DNA from: Rhytidiadelphus loreus
Taxonomy: Eukaryota; Streptophyta; Bryopsida; Hypnales; Hylocomiaceae
Direction of reading: 5' to 3'
DNA: 64,000 nucleotides
NCBI GenBank assembly: GCA_947034895.1
Contig: OX344763.1
Span: forward strand, 3,722,501-3,786,500
Part shown: positions 25,301-37,760 of the stretch, piece after piece
Layout: each line of letters opens with the position of its first letter
Numbering within the stretch: the first letter of the stretch is position 1
Made by a program: the position numbers and the translations under genes
The notes under the pieces: model-generated
Told to the model about the DNA's origin: nothing
Database searches by the model: none
The model's input: only the letters and a program-made list of their open reading frames with translations

Positions 25301-27087
25301 GAGAACAAACTTTCTTAGTGCGGAAATTGCTTTCAAGATTAACGGTGGCACCCCAACAGCAACAGCCCCCAGAGCCACCCACTTCATTGGTTCGTAAATG
25401 TAATGGAAGAAGGCAATCACTACCAGAATACCAGAGCCAAGGCACCAAGGACTTGGCCAGCTGCGACCAGCTTTCAACTCTCCGCGTTGATGTATACTTG
25501 CGTCCAAATGTGCTCCATTCAAAACTTTCACTGCATAAGTAAAAAAGAAAATCAATAACTACAAATGCAGTATGGTTGGAAAATGCGCAAAATTCAAGCA
25601 ACAACTGAATATCGGATACTGTTAAAAAATCGTGGGTGCTGTGAGCTGCAGGAGAAGGCATAAGGTTGGAATTGGCACCTAGTTGAACGTCAGAGACTAA
25701 TAATTGATCGTGCGAAACAAGTACAGTCTTGGCTGTCACGTTCACAAAAACGTCCTCAACACCGGGTAGAGGGTCCAACAGTTTCTTGATTAACGGAACT
25801 TCACTGGGACAACATATTCCCATGACATCAAGCGTCGTCTTACATAATACAGGAACGAAATTCGCAGGAATATCCACCTTCACCATCCCTCCCTGAACTA
25901 CATTTCGCCCTACACTTGCGGAAGGCATGATCGTACAATCATCATCCGGTTGTTCTCTCACAATATTAAAACTATCTCCCTTATGGACATCCGAATCTTC
26001 ATCAAATTGTGGAAGGTTCACGTAACCCTTTTGTTTAGGACTCTCATAGCTGAAAAGGTCCACAAGCTTGGGCCGAAGGTTTAACTTCGCCAAAGTTTTA
26101 CCCCGATTAATTAATCGACCGTGCTCAATAAAGCTTGAAAGTCCATTTTGCACTAGTGGATGACTCAGCAAGAAAGAACCGTCGTTTAGAGGTAAAAGCC
26201 AATCAAAATGATCTCCGTGAGATATCTGAGAGTGTCCACAGCCTTCTCCATGCTTATGATCTATGTCTACCAGTGGTAACACGGTCTGACATAACCCTGA
26301 CAGCTCGCGGAGTACTGGTAGTGCACAACCCGACTCTTCCATACACTGCATATACAACTTTTCAAATATTAGCACTGGACACATTTGATAAATGATACCT
26401 ACAAGTCTGCTGAAATGGATTCCAGTGATTCCTTTTTCCAATTCTCCAGGGAAAGACAAGACGGCATCGTTCAATTGATTCAGAAACAGTAGACATCAGA
26501 AGCGGCAAGAATGTTTGATATGGACAAAGAACGAAAAACATTTCCTTATCTGATGAGACAGGACAGATATTTTCTCAGTCCTTGTTAAAGACAAGCCGTG
26601 TTAGGAAATCCCAGAAATCCATGGGCATTCAGTGAAATACAATGAAATCAAAACCAACGGCAGTCAAACCTGTGTAGCTGGCCCACAGGTGGATATGCGG
26701 GAACCTAAAGCTATGAATCATGAGAAAGCAAATATGACACTCTAGTGTGACAAATCAAGTCCTATTACGCTGTTGTAGTAACATGAAAGTCTGAACAACT
26801 CATAGTGGATGGCTATGATTATGCCAACATACTTCATCAGTGCAATACACGACTTGATACAGAGGATGATATCAGACAGAGTAAGGAACCTGTTCCAGCA
26901 GAATGTCCTCGATAATATCGCCATGGTGCACGTGAGCGTGTACGTGCTCTGACTCCTGAGGGCAGCACATATCGGTTGTATCATCCTCTGGCCTGTGATC
27001 TGTAAAACACAGGTCCTCATTTTCGGTGGAGGCTGCGTATTCTTGCGGCAATGAAACGTATGCAAGCCGCCCGCTCTCAAGTACCAT
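19361..27087 (-). CDS. HMA: P1B-type Zn/Cd-transporting ATPase (HMA2/3/4-like), about 12 exons
   Basis: Predicted exons on the minus strand: 27087-26890, 26345-25679, 25530-25273, 24993-24896, 24621-24366, 24068-23931, 23743-23416, 23074-22875, 22697-22555, 22028-21960, 21667-21235, 20841-19361. All have GT-AG borders and every phase joins, giving 1422 residues. Seen: an acidic, Cys/His-bearing N-terminal extension; an HMA domain with GICCPSEV at 242-249; TM segments; actuator TGE at 470; the TM metal site CPC at 574-576; phosphorylation motif DKTGT at 618; HP at 658-659; hinge GDGINDAP at 817-824. The tail (about 930-1422) has two His6-type runs, many CC pairs and four 42-residue repeats. 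Known: the P1B-2 group exports Zn2+/Cd2+ at plasma membrane or tonoplast, and the GICCxxE site marks plant HMA2-4. Longer than Arabidopsis HMA4 (about 1170), mostly through N-terminal extension and tail. The start is uncertain: 27087 is conservative; splicing from an upstream ATG at 28222-28224 is possible. Confidence 0.92.
19547..20050 (-). repeat. four 126-bp coding repeats in the ATPase tail
   Basis: Each unit encodes about 42 residues starting SGCC-x2-GSCKA, then PPNKKTPLPAIEVRADSDSS. The fourth is diverged. Every unit adds a CC pair plus a third Cys, i.e. a probable soft-metal ligand cluster joined by a Pro/acidic linker. Near identity between units makes an open antisense frame across the same DNA; that frame is a by-product. 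Confidence 0.9.
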
Positions 27088-28224
27088 AAAATGCTGGCCC
27101 TCGCTGTGCTTCTGCTATTCATCCACAGAAGAATTCAGTAAAAGCATCAAACAAACTCTTAGAATGAATAGTTCAACCCTAAACCGCTCAAACTAGACAA
27201 AACCCTTTTAGTGTCCTTCAACACCACATCAATTCATAAATCAGCAGCCGGAACCTTTCATCCCGATTCAAACAATGAACAAACCATCTACAGGACTTCC
27301 AAGTATGTAAGACCTTCAATTTGCAGCAAAACAATGCAGTGGATAAATGACGAACATCAGACGAACGAGACTTATCGACTAAAAGATGAGCTACATCTAG
27401 AAACTACAAAAGCAACTGAAAGGGAAAGAAGGGAACAGATGGACTGAAGAATTTGCAGAGCACGAAAAGAAAGTGGTTCTGCAACAATGTCCCTCCAAGA
27501 TTGAATGCAATCAATTTTCAAGGAAGTAGTGTTACAAAAATTCGTAGTTGAATCACGTAATTATGAAAGACAACGCAAGCTTCCGGTCAACAGTACTGGT
27601 CATGAACCCCAGTGTTGCTGACAACGGAATAAACGGAATATTTTTATCTCCGATTTTTAGTTCAGCAATAACTTGAACACTTTCTAACAAATTTTCTCTG
27701 TATGTGTATTTACAGGTTAAGGACAGAGACTGTTAAACAGAATCGAAAAAATACACAGTGAAAGCTAATTGAAAATGCAATTTGAAAATATGTGAGAACG
27801 AGAATACTCTGTTTTCCTGTAAAACTCATGAGCACCGGCTACAATTGTCGCCAAACACGAGGAAATACAGGATTCTAAAGGCTTCTTTCCAAGACAGTGC
27901 AGAGCAACGATCACCGATCTCGCGACAAACTACAGGTCATTAATCATCGATCCAAAGAGCTGCCGACGATTGAGTCGTGATATTCTCGTAACCACCTACT
28001 CTACGAACATCTCCGCAAGCACGCAACAAAACTACAGAGGATAAAAAATAAAATAAAAACTGCTTTAATTCTTGCCATGCGAATTTCTACTTTCTTGCCA
28101 TCGCCAAATCGATCAACACGGCTGCAATTGAAAAAACTCAAAAAGCAAGAAACGAAAATTTACGCACCACACACGCAGTAGACAGCGGAAGCTCCCCCGC
28201 ACTGGCCAAGGCCTCCGACTCCAT
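27088..28224 (-). promoter_or_regulatory. 5' region of the ATPase gene; possible first exon and leader intron
   Basis: Directly before the modelled start, an acceptor-like ATAG lies at 27115-27118 and an in-frame TAG rules out simple upstream extension. An ATG at 28222-28224 opens MESEALAS and runs about 55 bases to GT sites near 28168. Spliced to 27114 it could add about 18-28 residues and define a roughly 1-kb intron. Phase could not be settled, so this is a candidate only. Confidence 0.35.
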
Positions 28225-29401
28225 AACTCCACACTCCACACACTCCCTCCACCGTACGCTTCACCAAAAGCACGTCAACTACCCCTCCGCTGCACGGCAA
28301 CACACATTGCCAACCGTTAACAAACAATGATCAATCCCCTTCGCGCCTTCAATTCAATCCACCCCTCCTCTGTACCACTACTAATCCGTTACAATGATCC
28401 CGTCTTCTTCATCGCCTCACTCATTTGTATCAACAAGATCCTCTCTCCGTAACGGATCGGAGCAGCAAAACAAAACAAACCTTTCGCTCAATCGCTGCAA
28501 ACTCAAGCCAGGAGCGTCGGCATGTAAAGATAATGGACTCAATAATGGGACTATGGCGTGCTTAAACGGAGCGACGTGGACCTATGGGAGAATCAGAGCT
28601 TCCGAGAGCGCTGGTCTCGTTTGCCCGCGAGAAACTCGCGTGGCTATGGCGGGCATGGCAAGTACTGTACCTTCAATACTGTCGTATTGGCAATTGAATG
28701 GACTTTTAGCGTGAACCCTATTGGAGTTACTGTAACGACGAATCGTTCAGCATCTCCACCGGTTTCGGTACAAGCCCCTGTAACAGCAAGAGACCCCGTC
28801 CGTCATCATGTACTGTACAGTCCCTTGAATCAATGCAGTTGTACTGCGACGTACAGGCTTAAAATATATGTTATCCACAACGACAAGGCAACTTCTTACT
28901 GGTAGATAACCATTTGGGGGTTTTCTCTTACGGGTACTAAAAACAAATAACCAAAAATATATATATAAGAGTAAATGAAGTCTACTTGCATCTAAATATG
29001 ATTTTGAAAAGCACAAGAAGTAAAAAAAGTTTTGGGTTTACAAAAAGTAAAAAAAAAAACTCTCACTTTTATTTTTGAAATAGAAAAAATAGGAAGAGAA
29101 AGGAAAAAAGTGTATGTTTTATATTTTTTTGAAATGAGCATTAAGAAAATCCAAGAGCACATGATTGAAAATTGGACCTCAAAATTGGAGCTTTGAACTG
29201 GGGCCGGATTGATGGCTGAACTCATGCAAATTTGGTTTGTCCCACCCTAGAACTAGTATAAAGTGGACCTAACTCTTTAGTTTGGTGCCAAATGATGGAT
29301 TGATACAATGTTTGCTCCAATTTTTTATTACTTTGGGTGATTAACACAGGAAACAATTGTTTACCATAGATAATAAAATTTGAAATTTTGGATTTTACAT
29401 T
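28225..29401. other. intergenic, putative ATPase promoter side
   Basis: 28.2-28.9 kb is GC-richer, with CT-rich leader-like sequence; a 106-codon Ser-rich frame at 28394-28714 lacks any recognisable domain. 28.9-29.4 kb is AT-rich with A/T runs. Confidence 0.5.
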
Positions 29402-29414
29402 TGGTATCAAAGCC
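29402..29414 (+). other. retrotransposon primer-binding-site-like TGGTATCAAAGCC
   Basis: One base away from the TGGTATCAGAGC typical of plant LTR elements primed by initiator tRNA-Met, and preceded within a few bases by an ACA LTR-like end. No partner LTR or gag/pol was found, so at best a solo remnant. Confidence 0.3.
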
Positions 29415-29680
29415 CCTGACTTTAATTTAAGAGGTCATGAAATATAAAATTAATGGACTATAATTTAGAGGTTAGGTTTTTACTTCTCTTGATTTAGTAT
29501 TGGAAGAAAAAAAAAATTCACCCTAATGAAAGGCTTGTAGAACCAATATAATGTAAACCCCAACAAACCCTAATTTTCTAAGGATTTACAATCTAGAATA
29601 TTTAGGTTGGTTGCATTTAATGTATTTTTTTAATAGTGGAACCATAGTTGTATTTCAGATTTGATTTGAAAAGGATTAGT

Positions 29681-29970
29681 CATTAGAGGAGATTTCAAGT
29701 TGCGGAAGGGCTGCGAGTTCCCAACCTATTCCCAACGCAAGAACCGCGCTCCCGCAGCGCAGTGATATGAAATGGAGATTGCCACGTCATTTTTTGAAAA
29801 AAAATTGAATTAAATTAAATTTTTCAATTTCTTTTTGCATTTCGAGAAGTAATTTTTTTTTAATTTTTTAAAAGGTGACGTGGCAGCACTGGCGTTCGTA
29901 GGGACTGCTGGAAACCAATACCAGGAGGTGCTTGAAATGGCCCTCCAGGAGCTTGAAATCTCCTCTAATG
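29681..29970. mobile_element. MITE family B, copy 1 (290 bp)
   Basis: Perfect 19-base terminal inverted repeats, CATTAGAGGAGATTTCAAG and its reverse complement. The GC-richer ends (GGGCTG(C)GAGTTCCCAAC-type) flank an AT-rich middle between CCACGTCA and TGACGTGG, which are also inverted. No coding capacity. A clear target duplication was not identified. Confidence 0.85.
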
Positions 29971-30318
29971 TTGTTTAATATGTTCATGCTTCTTGGATGT
30001 CTTGATGTGACGATGCCATCATTGCTAGATAATCATCTTCCATGAGAAAGATGTTGCTCAAGCTTGACTCCTATTAGTACCAATTTGATCTTATCTATTA
30101 GTACTCTCATAATTAACAAATTGAAGGTGATTTGACATTACAATCCCCCCCTCATTAAGGTTGGTTAGCTTTGAATGTTGGTTGGGCAGGTTGTCCTTCT
30201 TTTGCCTTCACTTGTTGGTTTGTCTTTTTGCACTTCTTCTTGTTAATTTAAAAAAAAATCTCCTTTGTACTATTCTAACTTGTTCTATTAGTGAAGGTGC
30301 AATTTGTGAAATCTATAA

Positions 30319-32650
30319 CACTAGAAGAAAAACATGTCCGCCACAAACGGCTACTTTACAACTAAGTGTCCTATATAACTATATTGCAATTGTAATCCCT
30401 CTCTATTTGCTCCAACTTCAACGTGTACGTTGTTGTAGTTGCATAGTAGTCGTAGAATGAAGTGCAGGATTATAGAATTGTAACAGAATAGTCATTTAGA
30501 ATTAACGTGAGGTATTCTACATCCAGTATTCATTAGAGTTGTTGACATGGACAACTTTACATTTTGTGGAGTCCACTTTGTCAAAGACCAGTCGCATGTT
30601 ACCTATTCATTTCACTATAAATTCTATAGAAAACAAATATATTTCAACTAAAAAACAACTGGAGTTTGACTAGAAAACAACTACAGTGGTAATTATAAAT
30701 CAACTGGAAGACAATTAGAAAAAAACTAGAAAACAATTAGAATTCAACTAAAGTACAACTACAAAACAACTACAAGAAGACTACTCATGCAACTAGAAGA
30801 CAACTACAGTGTGACTAGAATTAACTATAACACAACTAGAAAATGACTATTGATGGCGACTAAAAAGCAACTACAAAATGATTGGAAAACCAATATAGAA
30901 CGACTAAGAACCAACTACAAAACGACAAGAATTCGACTACAAAACAACTATAGTTGGGATTGCAACATTATAATGTTTTAGTCTTGAAAAAAGATGCTAA
31001 AATTTTCCTGCAACACATTTGGAGGTGAATTTCAATTTCTAAACCTACTCAAATGAATTTTTTTTAACTATAGAGTGGTTTATTAGCATTATATAAAGAC
31101 ATTGGTGAAAGAAAAAATCATTGAATTGATTCATTGTATTTGCAAAATGGGTTTGAAATGTTAAGAATACATCAAGAAAATTTGCAAAAAACACATCTAA
31201 AACTAAACCTCTTTCTACTAAAATGCTTCTTAGTCACTCATAACTTCTTTGATTGATATGAAATTTTAACCACATGAACTAGACTAGTATGAGCAGCTTT
31301 TCAATATTTTTTTTTATTGGAAACGGACACTATTTGAAGAAGAACCAAGCCGCCAAAGTTCATTGTAATCCAAAAATGTCAGGATTTTGGACTTCCAATT
31401 GCTCCCAAACATTCAAAACAACTTGAATTGACATGAAAATTCTACCACAATAACTAGAATTGAAGGGGAATATAATCCAACAAATTTTATAGAAAACAAA
31501 CATTACATGAAGGAGATACAATTCCCCAAAGTTGCAGCCATGAAGTATAGTTTGGTAAATTCAAATTGAAGCTGTGAACTTTGATTGGCTTCCAAGAAAT
31601 TGATTTATCTTGGATTTATCTGAAAATTTTACCACATAAACTAGAAGAATGAACGCAAAATTTTCAGCAAGTCTTATTGAATTCAAACCTTGGATGCAAA
31701 AATTACAACACCTTGAATTGGACTTGAAACTATGTGGAGTTAACACAAACTACACATTTGACATGTACATCGTTTGCCATGCCGCCTACCCCCACTCCTA
31801 TAAAATCTTGGCTTCTCATCCCATCTTCAGTGGCTTTTCAAGCCATGATTATTAAACATCAAATATGTTGTATGTTGTATTGCGTTTTGTGTATATTGTA
31901 TAATGTTTGGGGTATTGTACATGTTGTATAATTTGTAGTATGTTGTTTGGATGTACAATGCATGGCATATTAATTGTAAATAAGTATATATATGAATGAA
32001 ATCAATTGTAATGAAGTTGCAAACAAGTTGCATATTCCAACCATTACAAATCACAAATAAGTTGTAATGCAGTTGCACACATGATCCACACAAATCACAA
32101 AGAAGTTGCAAAGAAGTTGCATACAACCCATAAAATAATCACAGAAGTCACATAGAAGTCATTATCTAGTCATAGACCAGTTGGTAAGAAGTGGACTACA
32201 TATTGTCAATGAGTCACTAAGTTGCCTCAAAGTTGCACATACACCAAATCTTGTTGCAAAATAGTCGAAGTCAAGTTGAAATGACATTGTACACCAATTG
32301 CATCTGAATCACAATGAAGTCACAAAAAAGTTGCAAGTTATTCACAAGTCACAAATGAGTCAGAAGCAAGTTATGCACTAGTCTCCATGAAGTTGCAAAG
32401 AAGTGAATTGCATCACCAACCTCTTGCCACAGTGAAAACCACTTAAACAACCACGTCATAAAACACATCGATGAAGTTCCAAGTAAGCAACCAAATGAGA
32501 AACTAAATTGTTTCGCCTTGCAACTATTGCAACTAGAAAATTTATCCACAACAACTAGAGCCCTCTAGATTCTCACCAGTTGCAAATGGCCATTGCAACT
32601 AAAAACCAGTTGCTCTTTGTAGTCGCAAAACCCCTCATTTTCTTCTAGTG
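30319..32650. mobile_element. non-autonomous CACTA element, 2.3 kb
   Basis: The left end is CACTAGAAGAAAAA and the right end TTTTCTTCTAGTG, an inverted pair of the classic plant CACTA (En/Spm, CMC) type, flanked by an exact 3-base TAA target duplication (30316-30318 and 32651-32653). The left about 650 bases are packed with CAACTA/CAACTAGAA motifs in one orientation, and the right about 650 with the inverted AGTTGCAA/AAGTTG form, i.e. long subterminal repeat arrays of the kind bound by CACTA transposases. No transposase frame is present, so it depends on another copy. A family B MITE starts 17 bases beyond its right end. Confidence 0.88.
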
Positions 32651-32666
32651 TAAATCTAATTACTAC

Positions 32667-32918
32667 CATTAGAGAATTTTTCAGGCCATTGAGAGACCTT
32701 GAGTTCCTTGACATTCCCGGACTGTGGAAACATTGCAGAAGCAACAATCCAACATGGCACAGAGACTACCACGTTGGACTGCATTTATTTTATTTATTTA
32801 TTTTAATTTTTTTTTTTTAATTTTTAATTTATTAAATATTCTGACTGTTCGGCCATGGTTCGCAACATGGATAACCATGGCCAGACAATCTCTCGGAGGC
32901 CTCATTTCTCCCCTAATG
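32667..32918. mobile_element. MITE family B, copy 2
   Basis: Left CATTAGAGAATTTTTCAGGCC; right GGCCTCATTTCTCCCCTAATG. Imperfect inverted ends with the family B signature CATTAG(A/G)GGAGA, and an AT-rich core with an A/T run. The sequence just 3' (TCTTGTAGAAATTTGTATAATGTAAA) resembles one at about 29536 after a CCCTAATGAAA string, hinting at a wider relic. Confidence 0.65.
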
Positions 32919-35900
32919 AAAAAAAAATCTTGTAGAAATTTGTATAATGTAAAAATGATTCAGCTTGTGGTTAAATTAAAATAGTTTGACTTTGGTAAAT
33001 TATTGCTATATAGACTAATAGGATCAATCAGAGTAGTAATTGAAGTAATTTTGATACAAATTTTGACTTATATCACATTCAACATATGACATTTTTTAGA
33101 ACTATTGTATGTTTATAAGAGTCAACATACATTATATGATAGGATAATACAATCTTTACTACACGTACAACACTTTCTTTGTTGAATTGAAATTCCTCAT
33201 ATTAATTTTTTTACAAGTTTTGACCTATCACATGATACCTTGTGTCATATTTTTAAGAATATTGAATAGTTTGGGTCAAATTTGCTCCACTATCATAATA
33301 TTCCTCATCTAGGAGTAATTGCCCTAGGCACTTAGAAGTGAATCTAATGTTAACCCCTAAAGAACCTATTCCATTGCCATAAAATAACACTTTGTTTTTT
33401 AGCTCAATCTAGGATTTTGACCAAAACTAAGGGTTAGAATGGAAAACAATATTTATCATTTTTCACTTTTTTAAATTAAAGAAGAAATTACAAATTAAAG
33501 AAACACAATATTGTGTTATTTGAATTTTAACATATGGAATCTACTAATACAATAACTCATAAAATTTTTGAATTTTCCCCAAGTTTTAAAATGGTGTAAA
33601 AAGATAACATCTTGTGCTTCATTTTTTAATAATTAAATCAAATACCCAAAATGAATACTTTGAAAGTTACAATCAAGTTTGCCCTAAAATTGCATTCACT
33701 TTTTGAATGCAAGGACTTTTAGGGGTTAACTTCTTGATACCAAGATGATGAAAAGAGAGATTTTGGCTAGGGACTTTTCTGACCAAATAACTTCTCATCC
33801 ATCCCTTGATTTTTGAATTTTTTTCTTTTCTTTATGATGAATTTGATGAATTTGAGGTTAATAATATTTATTTATGAAGATATAAGCAAAAATATGCAAA
33901 AAAATTCAAGAAAGGATTCAAAGCACTCAATCATACATGCACTGTGGCGAACATTGGGAAAAAAGCACATTCGTTTATACTGGACCGCCATACTGTAGAA
34001 CTTTTTCTCTCTGAAACAAATGCTATTTTTTTTTTATCTTCAATGAATTTTTTTTAATGAATTAGAAATCATCACGTGCACAAACTACGGTTCTTGACCT
34101 CTCAATGCAACACCTGTCAATTCGACAACTTTATGGTGAAAACTTTACGGATGAAAACTTCATGGATGACAAATTTATGGAAAGAAAATACAGATAGGTA
34201 ACATAGTCACTGCCAGTTTTCATAAATGACTCTGATAACTCAAGTGAAATCATTTGATGTGTAGTACCATTATATATAACCTCGTTAACCCAAGAAGGAC
34301 GGGTTGGTCACCGTAGAAATCCTCCTTTTGGGGTACCATGTGAAACATGTGCTTAAATAAATAAATCAAAAGCACTCGTTGAAGGTCAAAGTATTATACA
34401 AGACTTTCTTTTTGTGCACAAAATTCCAAGGATGAACATATATACACTTTTGTCTTACATGGAAAGATTCTCTACCATCCATTGGATCACTCTATTTTTT
34501 TTATTTTTTTTGGAAACAAAAGGCCTTCAAGGGCTACAACTGAATTAGTGTGACACAACCAAGGCAACTTAGTGTGTGGCCTTGGAATTACACACCTTGG
34601 GTATCCCCGTCAGAACAAGACCACTCTAATTCACAACATCTTGGATTGAGTTTTGATGTTAATGTGTTGTAAGTGCCCTAGAACTCCAATAAATACTCTT
34701 GGGCTTTTACCAACAATGCTGCATTGAACATTGCACAAAAGGCAATAAGGATTTTTTGGTCAACTTTTAGGGAAAAAAAGAGAGAAATAATTTTAAATAG
34801 ATATGCTATAATAAAATTTGTAGATATTTCAAATAATAGAATTTGCAATTTCAATTTTGCAATGCAAATTATTTTTGGAATGTGGCAATGTGTTGTGGAA
34901 AAAATGACTTTGAACACCTATCAAGGCTATTTGAATCAATCCCAAACAACCCGATACTCTTTAAATATCATACAAGTTTAAGTCTCTTGGATGAATGTAG
35001 ATGGATAGACTTAAATTTAAAGCAAAAAATTGAGACTTCCATCATTTTTTTTATTGATGTTTTGTAGTGAAAGTTTATCTTGAGTTAGGGTCCTCCAATA
35101 TTAAGTCCACAAATATAATTGTCCCTTCAAAGGGTTTAAGATCTATAAGTGATTCCATTTTCATTTTTTAGAGCAATTTATTTATTTAATGAATTCGAAA
35201 TAGTTAGGCCAAAAAGAAAGGACCTCCTGTTATTGCAACTATAAAAGTCTTAAATGTCATAGTGATGAACAAATGAATTTCATCCATTTATTTTTAGCAT
35301 TTCTTGAATACTTCTCCACTAGAGCTTTAGGTATCTTTTGGATCTTTATTTTTTCATTATTAAAATCCTCAAAGTGGTAAGCAATACCTTTGCAATCAAA
35401 TGTCTACTTATTGTCAATCTTCCATTACATTCTTTTACTTCTTTTATTTTTAATTAATGATATTGTTATTATTAGAATTTTCTTTATTACCACTTTAGAA
35501 AGAACATGTGGGTGGAATGATCCTAGGAACTCAAAAATCAAAGAATGCACATTCTACAAGTACAATTTTCTAAAAATGTCCTACTTCTTTTTGTTGGCCC
35601 ATTTCAAAAAGAACATGTTTAGTGTGAAGAAGAACCCTTAGTGTAAAGTGTACTTTTAGAGGTCAACTCGTGAAGACATTCCTATACTTTATAGCATTGA
35701 AGTTGACTTTGAATTTGTAAAAATGAATTATATAATATATATGCCTTCATTTTTTTCTTCCATACTTCCATTAGCTCCTTTGAAGATGGTTGGGGTACCC
35801 TAGGAACCTTGGAACACCTTCAAGGCAATCCTTGTTAACTTCATCGTAACAATTTCAACTCCAATTTAGTTGAATTTGATTGAATTTGGCCATTTTCATA

Positions 35901-37149
35901 TGTGTTTTTCTACTACACTTTCTTTTAGGCCTTCACATTCTTTATGGTTTGCCATTTGTTGTAATAGTTACCCTTTGACACACTAACATTAGTATCTTTG
36001 GAGATTGGATTAGAGTATAACAAAATTGTATACTAAATTACAATAGACATGTTCCCGATCCACGTATGCCCTAACTTCATAAACATAGTTGTTTCTGCAA
36101 TTGGAGGTCATTGTCAATACTTGAACTTCAAGCACTTGTACTACCTATACATATATTTTTGCAGGATTGATATCCATAAAGACAAGTTCATTTATGCTCC
36201 AAGTTATAGCTTCAACAAATTGAAGCTTCTTCTTATTTGAGTTGGGATCATTAATATTTTAGAGTAGGGTGGCCATGTTTTTTTAGGTAGTTTATTCATA
36301 GCATAGAGTTGAACAATTGTTATGTATGAAACACTTTGAACCATATAGAGCGGAAGATGTCTTTGTGTTCATTATGTATTAGACTATGTGTCTTCAGTCA
36401 AATATTTTGAAGTTACAATATATAAATAGCACAGATCTAAGACTATAAACTAGTACTTGATATAAAAACAATAAACCAAGTTATTTTATTTCTATTGTTT
36501 TTCTTTTCTTTTTCAGTGGAATTTTAGATGTCTTATGTATTATATTCTTTTGGTTTTCATGAGTGTGGTCAATGAAATGATTTTGAAGCCCTAGGTTTGA
36601 ATCTCATGAGACTATTAATTATACCTTTAGGCATTGTCTCTATTCTAAGCTAAATGACAAAAGTAGGTTCACTTTAGTTCTAGTGGAGGGCGGTCATTTT
36701 CTAGTTGTTTTTTTTGAGTATTTATACTCACAATATTTTATTGGGATATAGTAGATTTCTCTAATTGCTTAGACATTTAAATTGTAGTAGGAAAACTAAG
36801 TATTTGCGTGTATAAAACTTTTATAATATTCTTCCATTGACTATAATAATTGGAAGTAAAAGAAATGCTCTCCACATTCATAGGGACACAACTCAATTTG
36901 TGATCATAGGTCCTAAATTTTATTATAAATAGTATATTTATTTTTATAATTCTAAAAATAAATACAGAAAATAAATTCATGTTTGGGACTTTAGGCTCAA
37001 TGGCTCATACACCCAACACTCACAAGCTCACTACTCTAGGCTCAAGTGTTAGTGTTGTTGTAAGGAACTTTTGACAATCATCAATGCTTTTGATGAGTGA
37101 CATCATTTTTTGGAAGGAGCTATAACATCAACTATATAGATTTCTACAT
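32919..37149. other. AT-rich gene-free stretch
   Basis: About 4.2 kb with no supported gene. Frames are AT-rich and short. A tRNA-like B-box (GGTTTGAATCTC) at about 36592 with a possible A-box (GTGTGGTCAATG) about 30 bases upstream could be a SINE scrap. Confidence 0.55.
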
Positions 37150-37550
37150 CCTTCATTGATTCCATAGGATTTGTGGTTGGCTTTATTTATGGATTTCATC
37201 ATGGATCTTCTACAATCTAATGGTTTTTGTGGTAGTGAACTGTTTGACAAAAATGGCCTACTTTATGCCATGTAACAAAACTATTTAATTTGTAGGAAGA
37301 AACTGACAAATTAGTTTTTGACAACATCTACATTCATAGACTTCCTAATGACATTGTATTTGATAGGGGTCTATAGTTTGTATCTAACTTTTATAGAGGT
37401 CTATTCAAATACTTGGCATGAAAATCAATCTTTCCATCACTTATCAATCATCTACAAACTAATAGCCAAACATAAAGAGTCAATCAAGTTTTGGAGCAAT
37501 ATCCTTCATCCAACCTCACAAATGCACGTGAGAAAGTTTGTGAGTTTCGT
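37150..37550 (+). pseudogene. Ty3/gypsy integrase fragment, decayed
   Basis: Translation in shifting plus-strand frames gives integrase-core landmarks: SMDFI...L near 37185-37210, then DNIY...RLP(N)D, DRG, a FVSNFYRGLF-type stretch (about 37315-37400), and RVNQVLEQY near 37480-37505. Stops and frame changes occur throughout. Known: this order is the catalytic core of Ty3/gypsy integrases. Its 3' end is interrupted by the small CACTA foldback that follows. Confidence 0.7.
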
Positions 37551-37760
37551 CACCATAAGAAGCCTGTGTTTTAGGTGATGAGCCCAAATTTTTTTAAATG
37601 AATTTTAGGTGACATCCAATGTTTTTATGTCAACATTGATGTTACCTTGGACATTTTTATTGACATAAAAACATGGATTGTTGCATTGGATGTCACCTAA
37701 AATTCATTTAAAAAAATTTGGGCTCATCGCCTAAAACATGGTTTTTTTATACTAGTAGTG
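37551..37760. mobile_element. 210-bp CACTA-type foldback MITE
   Basis: Inner arms of about 54 bases (GTTTTAGGTGATGAGCCCAA...CATCCAATG at 37569 onward, and its reverse complement ending at about 37738) differ at a single base; a second inner pair is TTTTTATGTCAA/TTGACATAAAAA. The outer right end reads ATACTAGTAGTG, i.e. CACTACTAGTAT inverted; the left outer end is diverged (CACCATAAGAAG). Flanks CGT/CAT may be a decayed 3-base duplication. Able to form a long hairpin. Confidence 0.8.

Noticed and set aside
28394..28905. 106- and 115-codon overlapping frames upstream of the ATPase
   Set aside because: Compositional frames in CT-rich promoter-like DNA; no recognisable domain in either.
30640..32620. 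Regularly spaced short repeats considered as a CRISPR-like or satellite array
   Set aside because: The motifs are short, degenerate and irregularly spaced, invert orientation across the element, and are bounded by CACTA ends with a TAA duplication; they are subterminal repeats of a transposon in a eukaryotic genome.
36560..36610. Possible tRNA gene or SINE (GGTTTGAATCTC B-box)
   Set aside because: No cloverleaf can be drawn with confidence and no 3' tail or target duplication was found.
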